From positions 2,046,001 to 2,110,000 of the forward strand of contig NZ_CP062804.1 of the NCBI RefSeq assembly GCF_008801925.2: a DNA stretch of 64,000 bases. The letters are read 5' to 3'. The notes under the pieces were generated by a model. It ran no database searches. It was not told where the DNA came from and saw nothing but the letters and a program-made list of their open reading frames with translations. The translations under genes were made by a program, and so were the position numbers. Within the stretch, counting starts at the first letter, position 1. Every line of letters starts with the position of its first letter. Positions 25,759-33,256 of this stretch are shown in pieces. This stretch comes from Cupriavidus basilensis (GTDB lineage: Bacteria; Pseudomonadota; Gammaproteobacteria; Burkholderiales; Burkholderiaceae).

Positions 25759-27531
25759 TCAATACTGAAACACCAACTGCAACCCCGCCGTCACCCCCGC
25801 CGTATGGAACGCCGCCGGCTTATAAACCGGCATACCCAAAAACAAGTCATACGACACCGCCCCCAGCTTCGACCCCAGCCCGCCTCTCAGCCCGATCACC
25901 GCGCCCGCCAGCTGGGTACCCACCAGCCCCTCGGTCGACGGCCCAAACACCCGCCCATAGTCCAGCCCGGCATACAGCGCCTGCCCGCTCCCGCCCAGCG
26001 GCGCCTGTAGCTCATTGCGCCAGTAGAAACCGCGCTCCCCCGCCAGCAGGCTTTCGCCATCGAAGCCGCGCACCGTGTACCGGCTGCCGATGGTCAGCGC
26101 GTCGATATAGAACAGCCGGTCATTGGTGAACTGCCCGCGCACGGTAGTGACATAGCGCAGCGACTGCTCCGCCAGCTTGAACGGCACCGACAGGTTCGCA
26201 TCCAGCACGGCCATGCGGTAACGCCAGGTGGGGCCACCCAGCTGGGCCAGCGTATCGGGCTGCGCGCCAAGGCCGGCCACGCCCTGGCGGTAGGCCAGGC
26301 TGCCGTCGAACTGGGCGGCGCCGAAGTAGTGGCGACCGGTGATGCCCACCTCCACCACCGTGTTGTTGCGCCGCTGCTGCTCGATCTCCGTATCCTCGAT
26401 AAAGCTCTTGCCAAAGCGCTTGGACAGCCGGAACTGCAGGCCAAGCACATCGTTCTGGCTGCGGCTAAGCACCCGCTGCAGCTTGAAATCCACCGTCTGT
26501 GAATTGCCGCTGGAGACAAAGGTCTGGTTGACGCCGGCAATCTGCTGGTAATAGGTGCTGGAATACGCCGACACCGTGCCCGTCCAGTAACCCCACGGCA
26601 CCGAGTAGAAGCCGTTCCAGCCATGCGTGCCGTGGCGCCGGTCGCCAAAGGCCAGATCCTGGCTGTAGCCCACGTTGAACAGGTCGTTCAGGCCCAGCGG
26701 GTTGTCAATGCCCACGCTCAGGTTGCCCTGCAGCTTGCCGGTGGAGCGCGTGCCCGAGTTGTCCATCGACGCCACCACCGTCCACGGCTTGGTCCGCTTG
26801 ACCGCGATCACCACGTCGCTCTGGCCCGGCACGCTGGTGGGCACAACCTGCATGTCCACATCCTGGCTGGTCACGCGCTTCATCTGCTCCAGGCCTTGCT
26901 CCAGGTCCCGCAGGTTCAGCAGATCGCCTGGGCGCGCTGGAAACGCGCTCTTCCAGGTGCCCCGGAGATCCGCCTCGGCAAAGCGCAATTGCCCGATCAC
27001 GCCGGGGATCAACGCCATGCGCAACGTGCCGGTGCTCAGGTCCTGCTCGGGCAGCAATACGCGCGTGGTCACATAGCCCTGGCCAAGGATGACGTGCGAC
27101 ACGCCCTTGGCCAGCATGTCCACGCCCTGCTTGCCGATGCAAGCCCCCTGGTAGTGATCCAGCCACGCACGGGCAAAGGCGAACGGATCCTGCGGCAAGG
27201 CAGACGCGCCGCGCGCATGCAGCGCGGGCGGCAGCTCCGCCGGGACGTCAAGCGCAAAGCGCTCGATGCGAAAGCACGGCTGCTCGACCGGCAACGCGGG
27301 AAACCCCTCTGCCGACGGCTGCGCTGCCCGCACGCCCGGCGCCTGGACCGCCTGGGCGCGTTCGCGGGCTTCCTGCTGCTGGCGCACGCGCTGCTCCTGT
27401 TCGGCGCCGGAGAGGATGGCGGCCTGACCCGGATTGGCGGGAGGCACCTGGGCACGCAATGACGTGCTGGTGTAACCCGCACCACCCGCCACCGAAAGCA
27501 TGGCGGCAATCATTCTTCTTCTGATCTGCAT
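25759..27531 (-). CDS. cdiB: CdiB/BcpB outer-membrane transporter (TpsB, ShlB/FhaC/HecB family)
   Basis: The 590-residue protein is the outer-membrane beta-barrel that exports the CdiA exoprotein. It has an N-terminal signal region, a Gln/Arg-rich H1 helix/linker (QEQRVRQQQEARERAQ), two POTRA domains (CFRIERFALDV; then QDVDMQVVPTSVPGQSDV...KRTKPWTVVASMDNSG) and a C-terminal 16-strand barrel. The L6 motif VRGF is in SRYTVRGFDGESLLAGERGF, and the C-terminus ends in a Phe/Tyr-type OM signal (LQLVFQY). It lies at the 3' end of the locus, after cdiA and the immunity genes, as in Burkholderia bcpAIOB loci. Confidence 0.92.
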   Translation of the reverse strand: MQIRRRMIAAMLSVAGGAGYTSTSLRAQVPPANPGQAAILSGAEQEQRVRQQQEARERAQAVQAPGVRAAQPSAEGFPALPVEQPCFRIERFALDVPAELPPALHARGASALPQDPFAFARAWLDHYQGACIGKQGVDMLAKGVSHVILGQGYVTTRVLLPEQDLSTGTLRMALIPGVIGQLRFAEADLRGTWKSAFPARPGDLLNLRDLEQGLEQMKRVTSQDVDMQVVPTSVPGQSDVVIAVKRTKPWTVVASMDNSGTRSTGKLQGNLSVGIDNPLGLNDLFNVGYSQDLAFGDRRHGTHGWNGFYSVPWGYWTGTVSAYSSTYYQQIAGVNQTFVSSGNSQTVDFKLQRVLSRSQNDVLGLQFRLSKRFGKSFIEDTEIEQQRRNNTVVEVGITGRHYFGAAQFDGSLAYRQGVAGLGAQPDTLAQLGGPTWRYRMAVLDANLSVPFKLAEQSLRYVTTVRGQFTNDRLFYIDALTIGSRYTVRGFDGESLLAGERGFYWRNELQAPLGGSGQALYAGLDYGRVFGPSTEGLVGTQLAGAVIGLRGGLGSKLGAVSYDLFLGMPVYKPAAFHTAGVTAGLQLVFQY

Positions 27532-27600
27532 GAAAGCTTGTATTTGCGTGACCAGGCGTCACGGCATGTTTGGCATCTGCGCGGCTAACCGCTCACGCCA

Positions 27601-28113
27601 TTAATCGAAACCGATGCAGGTAAAACCCCGCTGGCGCGGCTCGACCCGCTTGATCTGCACCGGCTTGACATCCGTCTCGTCCGTCTCATCGAACACCGCG
27701 ATATGGCAGTAAGGCTTGTTCGCGCTCACCGCCTGCTTCCAGATGGAAACCTTCGCCGACTCCTCATCCGGCCCCGGCCTGCCATGCGCGACGTACTTGT
27801 GACCCGCCTCCGGCTTGAACCGCACCATATCGCGGCAGCGATGAATGCCGGATGCACCGTCAATCGCAATCACCAGCGGACGCGCGGCACGCACGCGGAT
27901 GCTTGGCGCAGCGGACTGCGTGTTCAGGATGGCATCGCCCTGGTAGCAGCCCTTCTGGTTCACTTGCGGAATGGTCATGCTGAAGCCGCCGGTTCCATAA
28001 AGCTCGGCAGACGGATCGTCAGGGCCGAGCGGCGGCGCAAGCGTGGAAACCGATGTGCAGCCGGCCAGCAGGGCCGGCAGTGCGAGCATGGCGAGACGAG
28101 AGAATTGACCCAT
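27601..28113 (-). CDS. small lipoprotein in the CDI locus, BcpO-like by position
   Basis: The 170-residue protein has a lipobox LLAGC at about residues 15-19, then a polar domain with several Cys (KGCYQGDA, IHRCRDM, KPYCHIAV, FTCIGFD). The exported domain ends close to the C-terminus. Burkholderia CDI loci carry a small lipoprotein gene, bcpO, between immunity and transporter genes; this gene occupies that position, 69 bp upstream of cdiB on the same strand. I infer the role from position rather than sequence similarity. Confidence 0.65.
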   Translation of the reverse strand: MGQFSRLAMLALPALLAGCTSVSTLAPPLGPDDPSAELYGTGGFSMTIPQVNQKGCYQGDAILNTQSAAPSIRVRAARPLVIAIDGASGIHRCRDMVRFKPEAGHKYVAHGRPGPDEESAKVSIWKQAVSANKPYCHIAVFDETDETDVKPVQIKRVEPRQRGFTCIGFD

Positions 28114-28252
28114 ATGGCGACTTCTTTATATTGGCTTGATGACAACGCCGGGAAATGCACCCCCGGATACGACGTCCGGCCAAGGGGACGCGCACTCTGC
28201 GTTACGCACAACGCCCGCGACCCCAGCCCGACAAGACAACAACCGCAGAGCG

Positions 28253-28822
28253 CTACTCCACGCTAGCCGGAGCAACCGCAGAAGCCGGTGCGGCTTCCGC
28301 CGCCGCCTCGGCAGCCTCCTTAGGCGGCGCCTCCTCCTTGATCACATAAGACGGATCGGCAACCCAACGCCCCAGATCCTTCCCGATGGCAACGGCTGTA
28401 CGGTCAAGGATGGAACACGTCCCCTTGAAGCCACCCCACATCCCACCCACCGACCAACGGTTGATCTTGGTATTGCGGATCACCTTGCCGCCTTCAAGTA
28501 GATCGGCAGTCACAGTGATAGCTTTAGGGCCAGTCCAGGCACCGCCGCCAACACCCAGGATGTGGGTGATCTGCAGCCGGAGCACCTGCGCACCGTTGGC
28601 ATCGCCAGTGGACGCGACCGTGCCGTCGCCGGTCTTGTTCCGCTTGCGCAGCACATCGCCGACGCGGGTGGTCAGCATGTTCTCGATCTGGCATTCGGAC
28701 TTGACCTGGTCGACTACGCTGGCGCCCGGAGCGTAGGTGACTGGGGTTTCCAGGAGGACTGGGCTGGCTGCGAGAGCGGTGGTAGTGGAAAGGCAAAGGC
28801 CGATTAAAAATAGATGCTTCAT
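28253..28822 (-). CDS. exported hypothetical protein in the CDI locus
   Basis: The 189-residue protein starts MKHLFLIGLCLSTTTALA, a signal peptide, followed by a ~140-residue domain with SECQIENMLTTRVGDVLRKRN and AVTADLLEGGKVIRNTKINR-like strands and an Ala/Glu/Pro-rich tail. The layout resembles periplasmic DUF4410-type proteins but I cannot assign a family. It lies between the immunity array and the lipoprotein gene, all on the minus strand. Confidence 0.65.
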   Translation of the reverse strand: MKHLFLIGLCLSTTTALAASPVLLETPVTYAPGASVVDQVKSECQIENMLTTRVGDVLRKRNKTGDGTVASTGDANGAQVLRLQITHILGVGGGAWTGPKAITVTADLLEGGKVIRNTKINRWSVGGMWGGFKGTCSILDRTAVAIGKDLGRWVADPSYVIKEEAPPKEAAEAAAEAAPASAVAPASVE

Positions 28823-28979
28823 GATTTTGTTTTTAGATAAATTTAAAATTAATGTAGCTCTATGCGCCAACGTCATATTGCGATCGTCATATTCAATGAT
28901 CCGCGCACCGGAAAATCGAAATTACGCGCGAAGGACTCTACAAACCACATCTACGTCCAGATTTCGTTACCTACGCCAT

Positions 28980-29276
28980 CTATCCAGATGGCTCCTCCTC
29001 GGCAATCGTAACAAGGTCATCAGCGCGATTGCGCGAAATGGCAGACGAGAATGGAAAAGGCAAAGCGGCCACCATTGGCTCTCGTTTCTCGAGTACCCGA
29101 TGTACCGACTCAAGAGGCTCACCGGCGATCGCCTCTGGGCGCGCCAAGTCACCGCCCAGGCAACCGAAGTGGCGAGCCATGTAGGTGAACTCATCCGCAT
29201 GCCCGTTCCCGCACACCCGCAGGCCGTCCGCATCGCATGAAATTTGGATCACAGGATGATTCGATTTATGCAACAA
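28980..29276 (-). CDS. possible hypothetical protein (about 98 residues)
   Basis: An open minus-strand frame uses a TTG (29276) or an internal GTG as start and reads VIQISCDADGLRVCGNGHADE, then GEPLESVHRVLEKREPMVAALP and ends LVTIAEEEPSG. The mix of strands and helices looks like a real protein, but no ribosome binding site or family is visible. GC content is intermediate between the cdiB side and the AT-rich immunity array. Confidence 0.4.
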   Translation of the reverse strand: MLHKSNHPVIQISCDADGLRVCGNGHADEFTYMARHFGCLGGDLARPEAIAGEPLESVHRVLEKREPMVAALPFPFSSAISRNRADDLVTIAEEEPSG

Positions 29277-29329
29277 CGCCTGATTACGTCAGAATAGAGA
29301 ATATCACCATACGAAAATAGAGTTTTATT

Positions 29330-29683
29330 TCAAATAACCCCTAAAACATTAATATCAATCTTAAATTCCTCTACCTCATCCATCGGAATATCCTTAAGCA
29401 TCTCAGACAAATCATTATTTTCAAGTAAATCTTCAATAGCCTTACGATGATATGCTCCTGCCTGCTCTGATCCGCGCCCAGCATCAAGAATAAGAGTCAA
29501 CACCTCAAGCATCAACCTCTCTACCGGAAGCTCAAAAGAGTTATCCAATTCATCATAGGCATACCCAACCTCACTCTCGCCCTCGACCCATGAGCTTTTA
29601 TTATTGAGCTTTGACCTGCAATAGCTGTAATAACGAGAAAAAATCCATGCTCTCATCACGCTGTAAGAAACGCGATCTTCCAT
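29330..29683 (-). CDS. orphan immunity protein, Imm2-like
   Basis: The product of about 117 residues has a helical N-terminus (DRVSYSVMRAWIFSRYYSYCRS) and an acidic C-terminal half (ELPVERLMLEVLTLILDAGRGSEQ, AYHRKAIEDLLENNDLSEML). The C-terminal block resembles Imm2-family immunity proteins of polymorphic toxin systems (from memory). ATG 29683 follows GGAG by five bases. It is AT-rich, acidic and directly downstream of a cdiA remnant, as expected for an orphan immunity gene left from an earlier cdiA-CT/cdiI cassette. Confidence 0.6.
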   Translation of the reverse strand: MEDRVSYSVMRAWIFSRYYSYCRSKLNNKSSWVEGESEVGYAYDELDNSFELPVERLMLEVLTLILDAGRGSEQAGAYHRKAIEDLLENNDLSEMLKDIPMDEVEEFKIDINVLGVI

Positions 29684-29760
29684 CACGGCTCCTTTTTTGC
29701 GGGAGAATCATAATGTTATTATTCAAATATTTACCGTGATATTTTGATATTTGACTATAG

Positions 29761-29822
29761 TTGATGATAGTCACCGTGTCATTGGCGACAGCGCTCTTGG
29801 TGGTAGCTGCCGCCTTGCCTGG
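29761..29822 (-). pseudogene. displaced cdiA fragment (orphan cassette scar)
   Basis: About 62 bp on the minus strand encode TTKSAVANDTVTI, nearly the same as TTKSAIANGTVTI in the intact cdiA (about 33741-33800). The DNA is about 75% identical over that length and GC-rich, then gives way abruptly to AT-rich sequence. This marks the junction of an older cdiA 3' end whose toxin coding part has been lost. Confidence 0.7.
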
Positions 29823-29858
29823 GCTGCCAGTTCTTTCGTCAGAAATAGTCAATCACGA

Positions 29859-30278
29859 TCAATGACTACACTCCACGCATGTCAATAATTGATGAGATCT
29901 TTCCCCAGTGGATAAATAAGCCGGCGCTCTCTCTGATGGACAAATCGAGCAACAACGCTCTTCTATTAATTTATCGTGAAAATCTCTTCTAATTTTTTCA
30001 TTTTCCAAATCCCACGCACCTGCATTCACTCCATCAACATTTAGACATTGAAGCCATACCTGTACTATTCGCTCTTGAGAAAACACTGCACCAACCGCCC
30101 ATGTCAGATTCTTGCAGACATGAGTTCCAATGCTTAATTTCGTTCTCAATTTCACCGCAGGAGACAGCTCCGGAAAGTCTAACTTCCCCATCTGTGCAAT
30201 TGTTGTTCTGGTCGATATATTCAACCCATCGTCAAATACAATAGACCCAGAATCAAAATTGATCATGATGATACACAT
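29859..30278 (-). CDS. orphan immunity-like protein (139 residues)
   Basis: The product begins with a strand-rich segment (MINFDSGSIVFDDGLNISTRTTIAQMGKL) and contains HVCKNLTWAVGAVFSQERIVQVWLQCL, with a Cys-rich C-terminus (RCCSICPSERAP, LLTCVECSH). No signal peptide is present. A family name cannot be given. It resembles cytoplasmic immunity proteins of polymorphic toxin loci in its AT-rich composition and position between other such genes. Two in-frame ATGs (30278, 30266) are possible starts. Confidence 0.5.
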   Translation of the reverse strand: MCIIMINFDSGSIVFDDGLNISTRTTIAQMGKLDFPELSPAVKLRTKLSIGTHVCKNLTWAVGAVFSQERIVQVWLQCLNVDGVNAGAWDLENEKIRRDFHDKLIEERCCSICPSERAPAYLSTGERSHQLLTCVECSH

Positions 30279-30320
30279 GAGTTACCCCATGCAACCCTAA
30301 CACGGACATAACGTTAAACA

Positions 30321-30785
30321 CTAATTTATTGCAATTGTCACAATCAAATTATCGAATTCCGGTGCTGATTTTCCATCGCTGCAGAGCAATTTAATTATAC
30401 CCACATCGTTCTCAACAATCATTCCAGAATTACCAATCCAAGCCTGCATAATCCCATCAACTCGCCACACATTCCAAGCCTTAAAAACAGTTTCCGATGC
30501 ACATGAAATCTCCATATCAACAACATCTGGACTGGTGTCTCCCCATAGAACGATGTCCTTCTGCTTCTGGCCGGCGACAGCGATGTGACCAAGATCAACC
30601 TTTAATCTGATCCCTTGAACTGGAATGTTTTTTGCTGATATTCGCTCCACACGGACATGCCATTTCCCCGCCGCGAGAGGGAGCCGATAAATTGGCACCA
30701 CAACCATATCACCCAGAATTACTGGCTGTGCCTTTGACTCTTGAAACAACTTGGCGAGCGTTTTTGTATGCATAATTTCTAGCAT
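30321..30785 (-). CDS. orphan immunity-like protein (154 residues)
   Basis: The product is beta-rich with no signal peptide (PVILGDMVVVPIYRLPLAAGKWHVRVERIS, VQGIRLKVDLGHIAVAG, WNVWRVDGIMQAWIGNSGMIVENDVG). It looks like a small folded cytoplasmic protein of about 17 kDa. I do not recognise a family. Start at ATG 30785; an in-frame ATG at 30773 is an alternative. It belongs to the AT-rich immunity array downstream of cdiA. Confidence 0.5.
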   Translation of the reverse strand: MLEIMHTKTLAKLFQESKAQPVILGDMVVVPIYRLPLAAGKWHVRVERISAKNIPVQGIRLKVDLGHIAVAGQKQKDIVLWGDTSPDVVDMEISCASETVFKAWNVWRVDGIMQAWIGNSGMIVENDVGIIKLLCSDGKSAPEFDNLIVTIAIN

Positions 30786-30905
30786 CCATGTCTTCTAACT
30801 TCCATAGAAGCGCTGGTCATGTTCTAACATGAAGGTGCATGCACGAGCTGATGCACGCGTAAGACTATTCTGAGCACCTTCCTCTGTGACAACTACCATC
30901 CTTGC

Positions 30906-31100
30906 TTACGAATATGGGCCAGTTTCCAACAACAGAATGATCAATATCACCGGTTTCGACGAAACGGCGCGTTTGATACGGGAAATACCGATCCCCCATC
31001 GGCCTCCAACTATCTTAGTTGCCCCACGCCATCCAAGTTCGCGTTCTATCCTTTCGCGCAACTCGATTTCCGTCGGATTCCCATTAATCATGGCTGTCAT
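30906..31100 (-). CDS. possible small ORF in the immunity array
   Basis: An ATG at 31100 opens a 64-codon frame with ELRERIERELGWRGATKIVGG and a hydrophobic tail (KPVILIILLLETG). It overlaps the 3' end of the next upstream gene by about 17 bp, like other genes here, but has no clear ribosome binding site or family. It could be a remnant of a toxin or immunity gene. Confidence 0.25.
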   Translation of the reverse strand: MTAMINGNPTEIELRERIERELGWRGATKIVGGRWGIGISRIKRAVSSKPVILIILLLETGPYS

Positions 31101-31569
31101 TTTGGCAACTTCGGAACGCACATTGTTCCCCGAGAAGTAATCTTGACAACGGACCGGACTCGGGGATGTACGTTATCGGCCCAAACTCCGGATCGTTCAG
31201 TGCCATGTATTGACCAACCACCATGCCAGCATCGAGAGCGATTTTCCGAGATTCAGATGTTCTCTTTGGATAGATAACCCAGTTTGTTGTTCCGGGAAAC
31301 ATTTCTCGCGAGTGTCCTTCCATGACCCACTCAATCTCTCCGCTGTATGTTTCTACGGCAAATCTAAGTCTATTAATTACCTCCGGATCTTCATTCTCAA
31401 ATCGAAAGCTAGTATAAGGCGGCATCGCCGACCTATCTTCCATTTTCGGTTGCTGACCTCTAAATTTAATTTCTGGATACCTGGATTCAAATTTTTGCCA
31501 GGCGAGCGGACCAAGGGTCTCGATGAAATTCAACAACTCCCTCCCCTCAGTCAAATCAATGAATACCAT
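31084..31569 (-). CDS. orphan immunity-like protein (161 residues)
   Basis: ATG 31569 (MVFIDLTEGRELLNFIET) is preferred over an upstream GTG at 31608. The protein is mixed alpha/beta: WQKFESRYPEIKFRG, SFRFENEDPEVINRLRFAVETYSGEIEWVMEGHSR and TNWVIYPKR. The C-terminus contains a PEFGPITYIPESGPL turn and no signal. No family is recognised. AT-rich codon use and genomic position group it with the other orphan immunity genes. Confidence 0.5.
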   Translation of the reverse strand: MVFIDLTEGRELLNFIETLGPLAWQKFESRYPEIKFRGQQPKMEDRSAMPPYTSFRFENEDPEVINRLRFAVETYSGEIEWVMEGHSREMFPGTTNWVIYPKRTSESRKIALDAGMVVGQYMALNDPEFGPITYIPESGPLSRLLLGEQCAFRSCQNDSHD

Positions 31570-31625
31570 TATTCCAATCTCTGAGTCTTTCGAACACGGT
31601 GATCTCACCTGGATTTACATAGTCA

Positions 31626-31997
31626 TTATTCTCCTCCGCCAGGCAATGGCGGATTTCGTTCCGGAATCCAATTGGAAGGCATTTCCAGCATTTGAGAATA
31701 ATCCACCTTCCAGATATCCACCTCAATCGGGCGATGTTGGCTATCTACGAAAAGCGTCGCAAATACTAGCGTGCCGTCCTTGTCTAGCGCTTGTGCCGAA
31801 GCCACCATCGTCTCATGCCCATTTTTTTCGCATTGATTGGGCAAGCAAATACGGAAGCTACCCATACCACCGTCTTCCATAGGCTGAACTTCTAACGGCG
31901 TCTTCATCAAGAAATCGCCTCTTCCTTCAACTTGACCTAATTTTCCAAGGAAACCCAGAAGATTAAATTCGGCAGCGGAAATATTTCGATTCTTCAT
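31626..31997 (-). CDS. DUF6984-family protein, likely immunity protein
   Basis: The product of 123 residues has the recognisable order of DUF6984 proteins: a helical N-terminus (AAEFNLLGFLGKLG), VQPMEDGGMGSFRI, a strand block (ALDKDGTLVFATLFVDSQ) and the C-terminal IEVDIWKVDYSQ. The M-x-DGGMGS and DIWKVD blocks are the family hallmarks (from memory). Members occur as immunity proteins for polymorphic toxins. A strong AGGTGAGGTGG ribosome binding site precedes ATG 31997. It sits two genes from cdiA's own immunity gene. Confidence 0.7.
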   Translation of the reverse strand: MKNRNISAAEFNLLGFLGKLGQVEGRGDFLMKTPLEVQPMEDGGMGSFRICLPNQCEKNGHETMVASAQALDKDGTLVFATLFVDSQHRPIEVDIWKVDYSQMLEMPSNWIPERNPPLPGGGE

Positions 31998-32208
31998 TCC
32001 ACCTCACCTCTTACTGTTATTCTGCCAACGTTTATTTTTTCGTCACCGCCCTTAAATGCAAGCAATAACCGTCATGAATTTCATCGACTGGTCCCAACTT
32101 TCTGATCAATACCAACTGGTCGCCACAAATAAACCATTCGAAATGAATTGTCTGACGTTGGCGATTTATATGCCGGCGTTATCAAAACCGATGTGTCTCG
32201 CAAAACAA

Positions 32209-32634
32209 CTACATTTCTCTCGTGAAGTTTTTCGTCATTTCATCAACAAATGTTTTGCAATTATCCGAATTCATGTCAATAACAACAAGATAGCGACGCT
32301 CACCAACTCCAAAGTAAATTGAGTTAAAGAAGAAATATGCGACATCCTCTATCGAATCATTTTCGTGACCCATGGTAACTACATCGAATCTGTCGATTGA
32401 AATAAGCACATCATCAAGATGATCATGCAGCTCATCCGCCCCCTCTCCGTATGTTAGAAAACAGGTTACCCCAGACTTCAACAGTATTTTTACCAAGCCA
32501 TCATCAATTTCCCACCTCGTTCCACCAAGCCAAATTAGACATATTGTCGGAATTTCATTGAAGCTTGAAATAATACCCAACCGGCTTTTGTCAATAATCA
32601 CCAACGAGCCAACTCCGCGATCAATTTTTAGCAT
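32209..32634 (-). CDS. cdiI: cognate CDI immunity protein candidate (cdiI)
   Basis: The 141-residue acidic cytoplasmic protein starts at ATG 32634, overlapping the last 14 nt of cdiA, which is the usual position of cdiI. It has a strand (LGIISSFNEIPTICLIWLGGTRWEIDDGL), CFLTYGEGADELHDHLDDVL and a Asp-rich C-terminus (YLVVIDMNSDNCKTFVDEM). No family is certain. It presumably neutralises the toxin encoded by the C-terminal 200 residues of CdiA. Like the toxin tip, it is far more AT-rich than the rest of cdiA. Confidence 0.7.
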   Translation of the reverse strand: MLKIDRGVGSLVIIDKSRLGIISSFNEIPTICLIWLGGTRWEIDDGLVKILLKSGVTCFLTYGEGADELHDHLDDVLISIDRFDVVTMGHENDSIEDVAYFFFNSIYFGVGERRYLVVIDMNSDNCKTFVDEMTKNFTREM

Positions 32635-33256
32635 TTTTCGGGGCCATTTTTAATAATTTATCGATATTATCTCTGAACGTAGATATTTCCGTTTCAAGAT
32701 GACGAATTCTTGCAGAATGCTGCCGCTCGATAATTGCAGGTGGCAAATTCTCTATACCCAGCCGAATAGTCGGATTCGCAACAAAATCAGCCAATTTTCG
32801 CTCGTGCTCCTTAATTAATTTCTCATAGGATTTAATCGATTTAATGTCTTGCGGCGAGAGAGCATTGGCATTATTTCCGTACCTGCCAACTCCGCCATCC
32901 GCCATTTCCAACGACTGCGAGATGGCGATGGCTTGACGATAAACAACCGCTGCCTCTTTGGCTTGTTGCAATACAAAGCTATAACATCTTCCGTCACCGG
33001 GCGAACAATAATTCGCAGGATTGGCACTCATCGCGGCAACTGCCCAACCGATTTGCCTGCCCCACTCATCGGCGGCTGCATCCCGGTCGCTGGCCATTGC
33101 CTCGGCTTGATTCTGCCTCGAAACCGCCGACCACCGTGAATAGACAGTATCGGGATCGCAATTTGTTGCTGCCTTGCATGCGGCTAGTTCTGACTTGAAT
33201 TCCTCTAACTGGGACGCGCTCGGGTCCGTGGTGTGCTTGAGGTAGTTATTCTCCGT
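32621..33256 (-). other. CdiA-CT toxin region after TENN motif
   Basis: The last ~205 codons after TENNYL (33256-33239), a variant of the VENN motif that marks the toxin boundary. The toxin part contains three Cys-rich loops (LAACKAATNCDPDTVY, NPANYCSPGDGRCYSF) and a helical tip (SYEKLIKEHERKLADF, RIRHLETEISTFRDNI) typical of C-terminal domains on polymorphic toxins. The DNA becomes AT-rich here. Toxic activity cannot be assigned. Confidence 0.75.

Noticed and set aside
30886..31140. Plus-strand ORF opposite the small 30906-31100 ORF
   Set aside because: Antisense; Pro/Arg/Ile mixture with no recognisable domain; the minus-strand alternative is also weak.
32056..32322. Plus-strand ORF within the cdiI region
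   Set aside because: It overlaps cdiI antisense and has no supporting signal.
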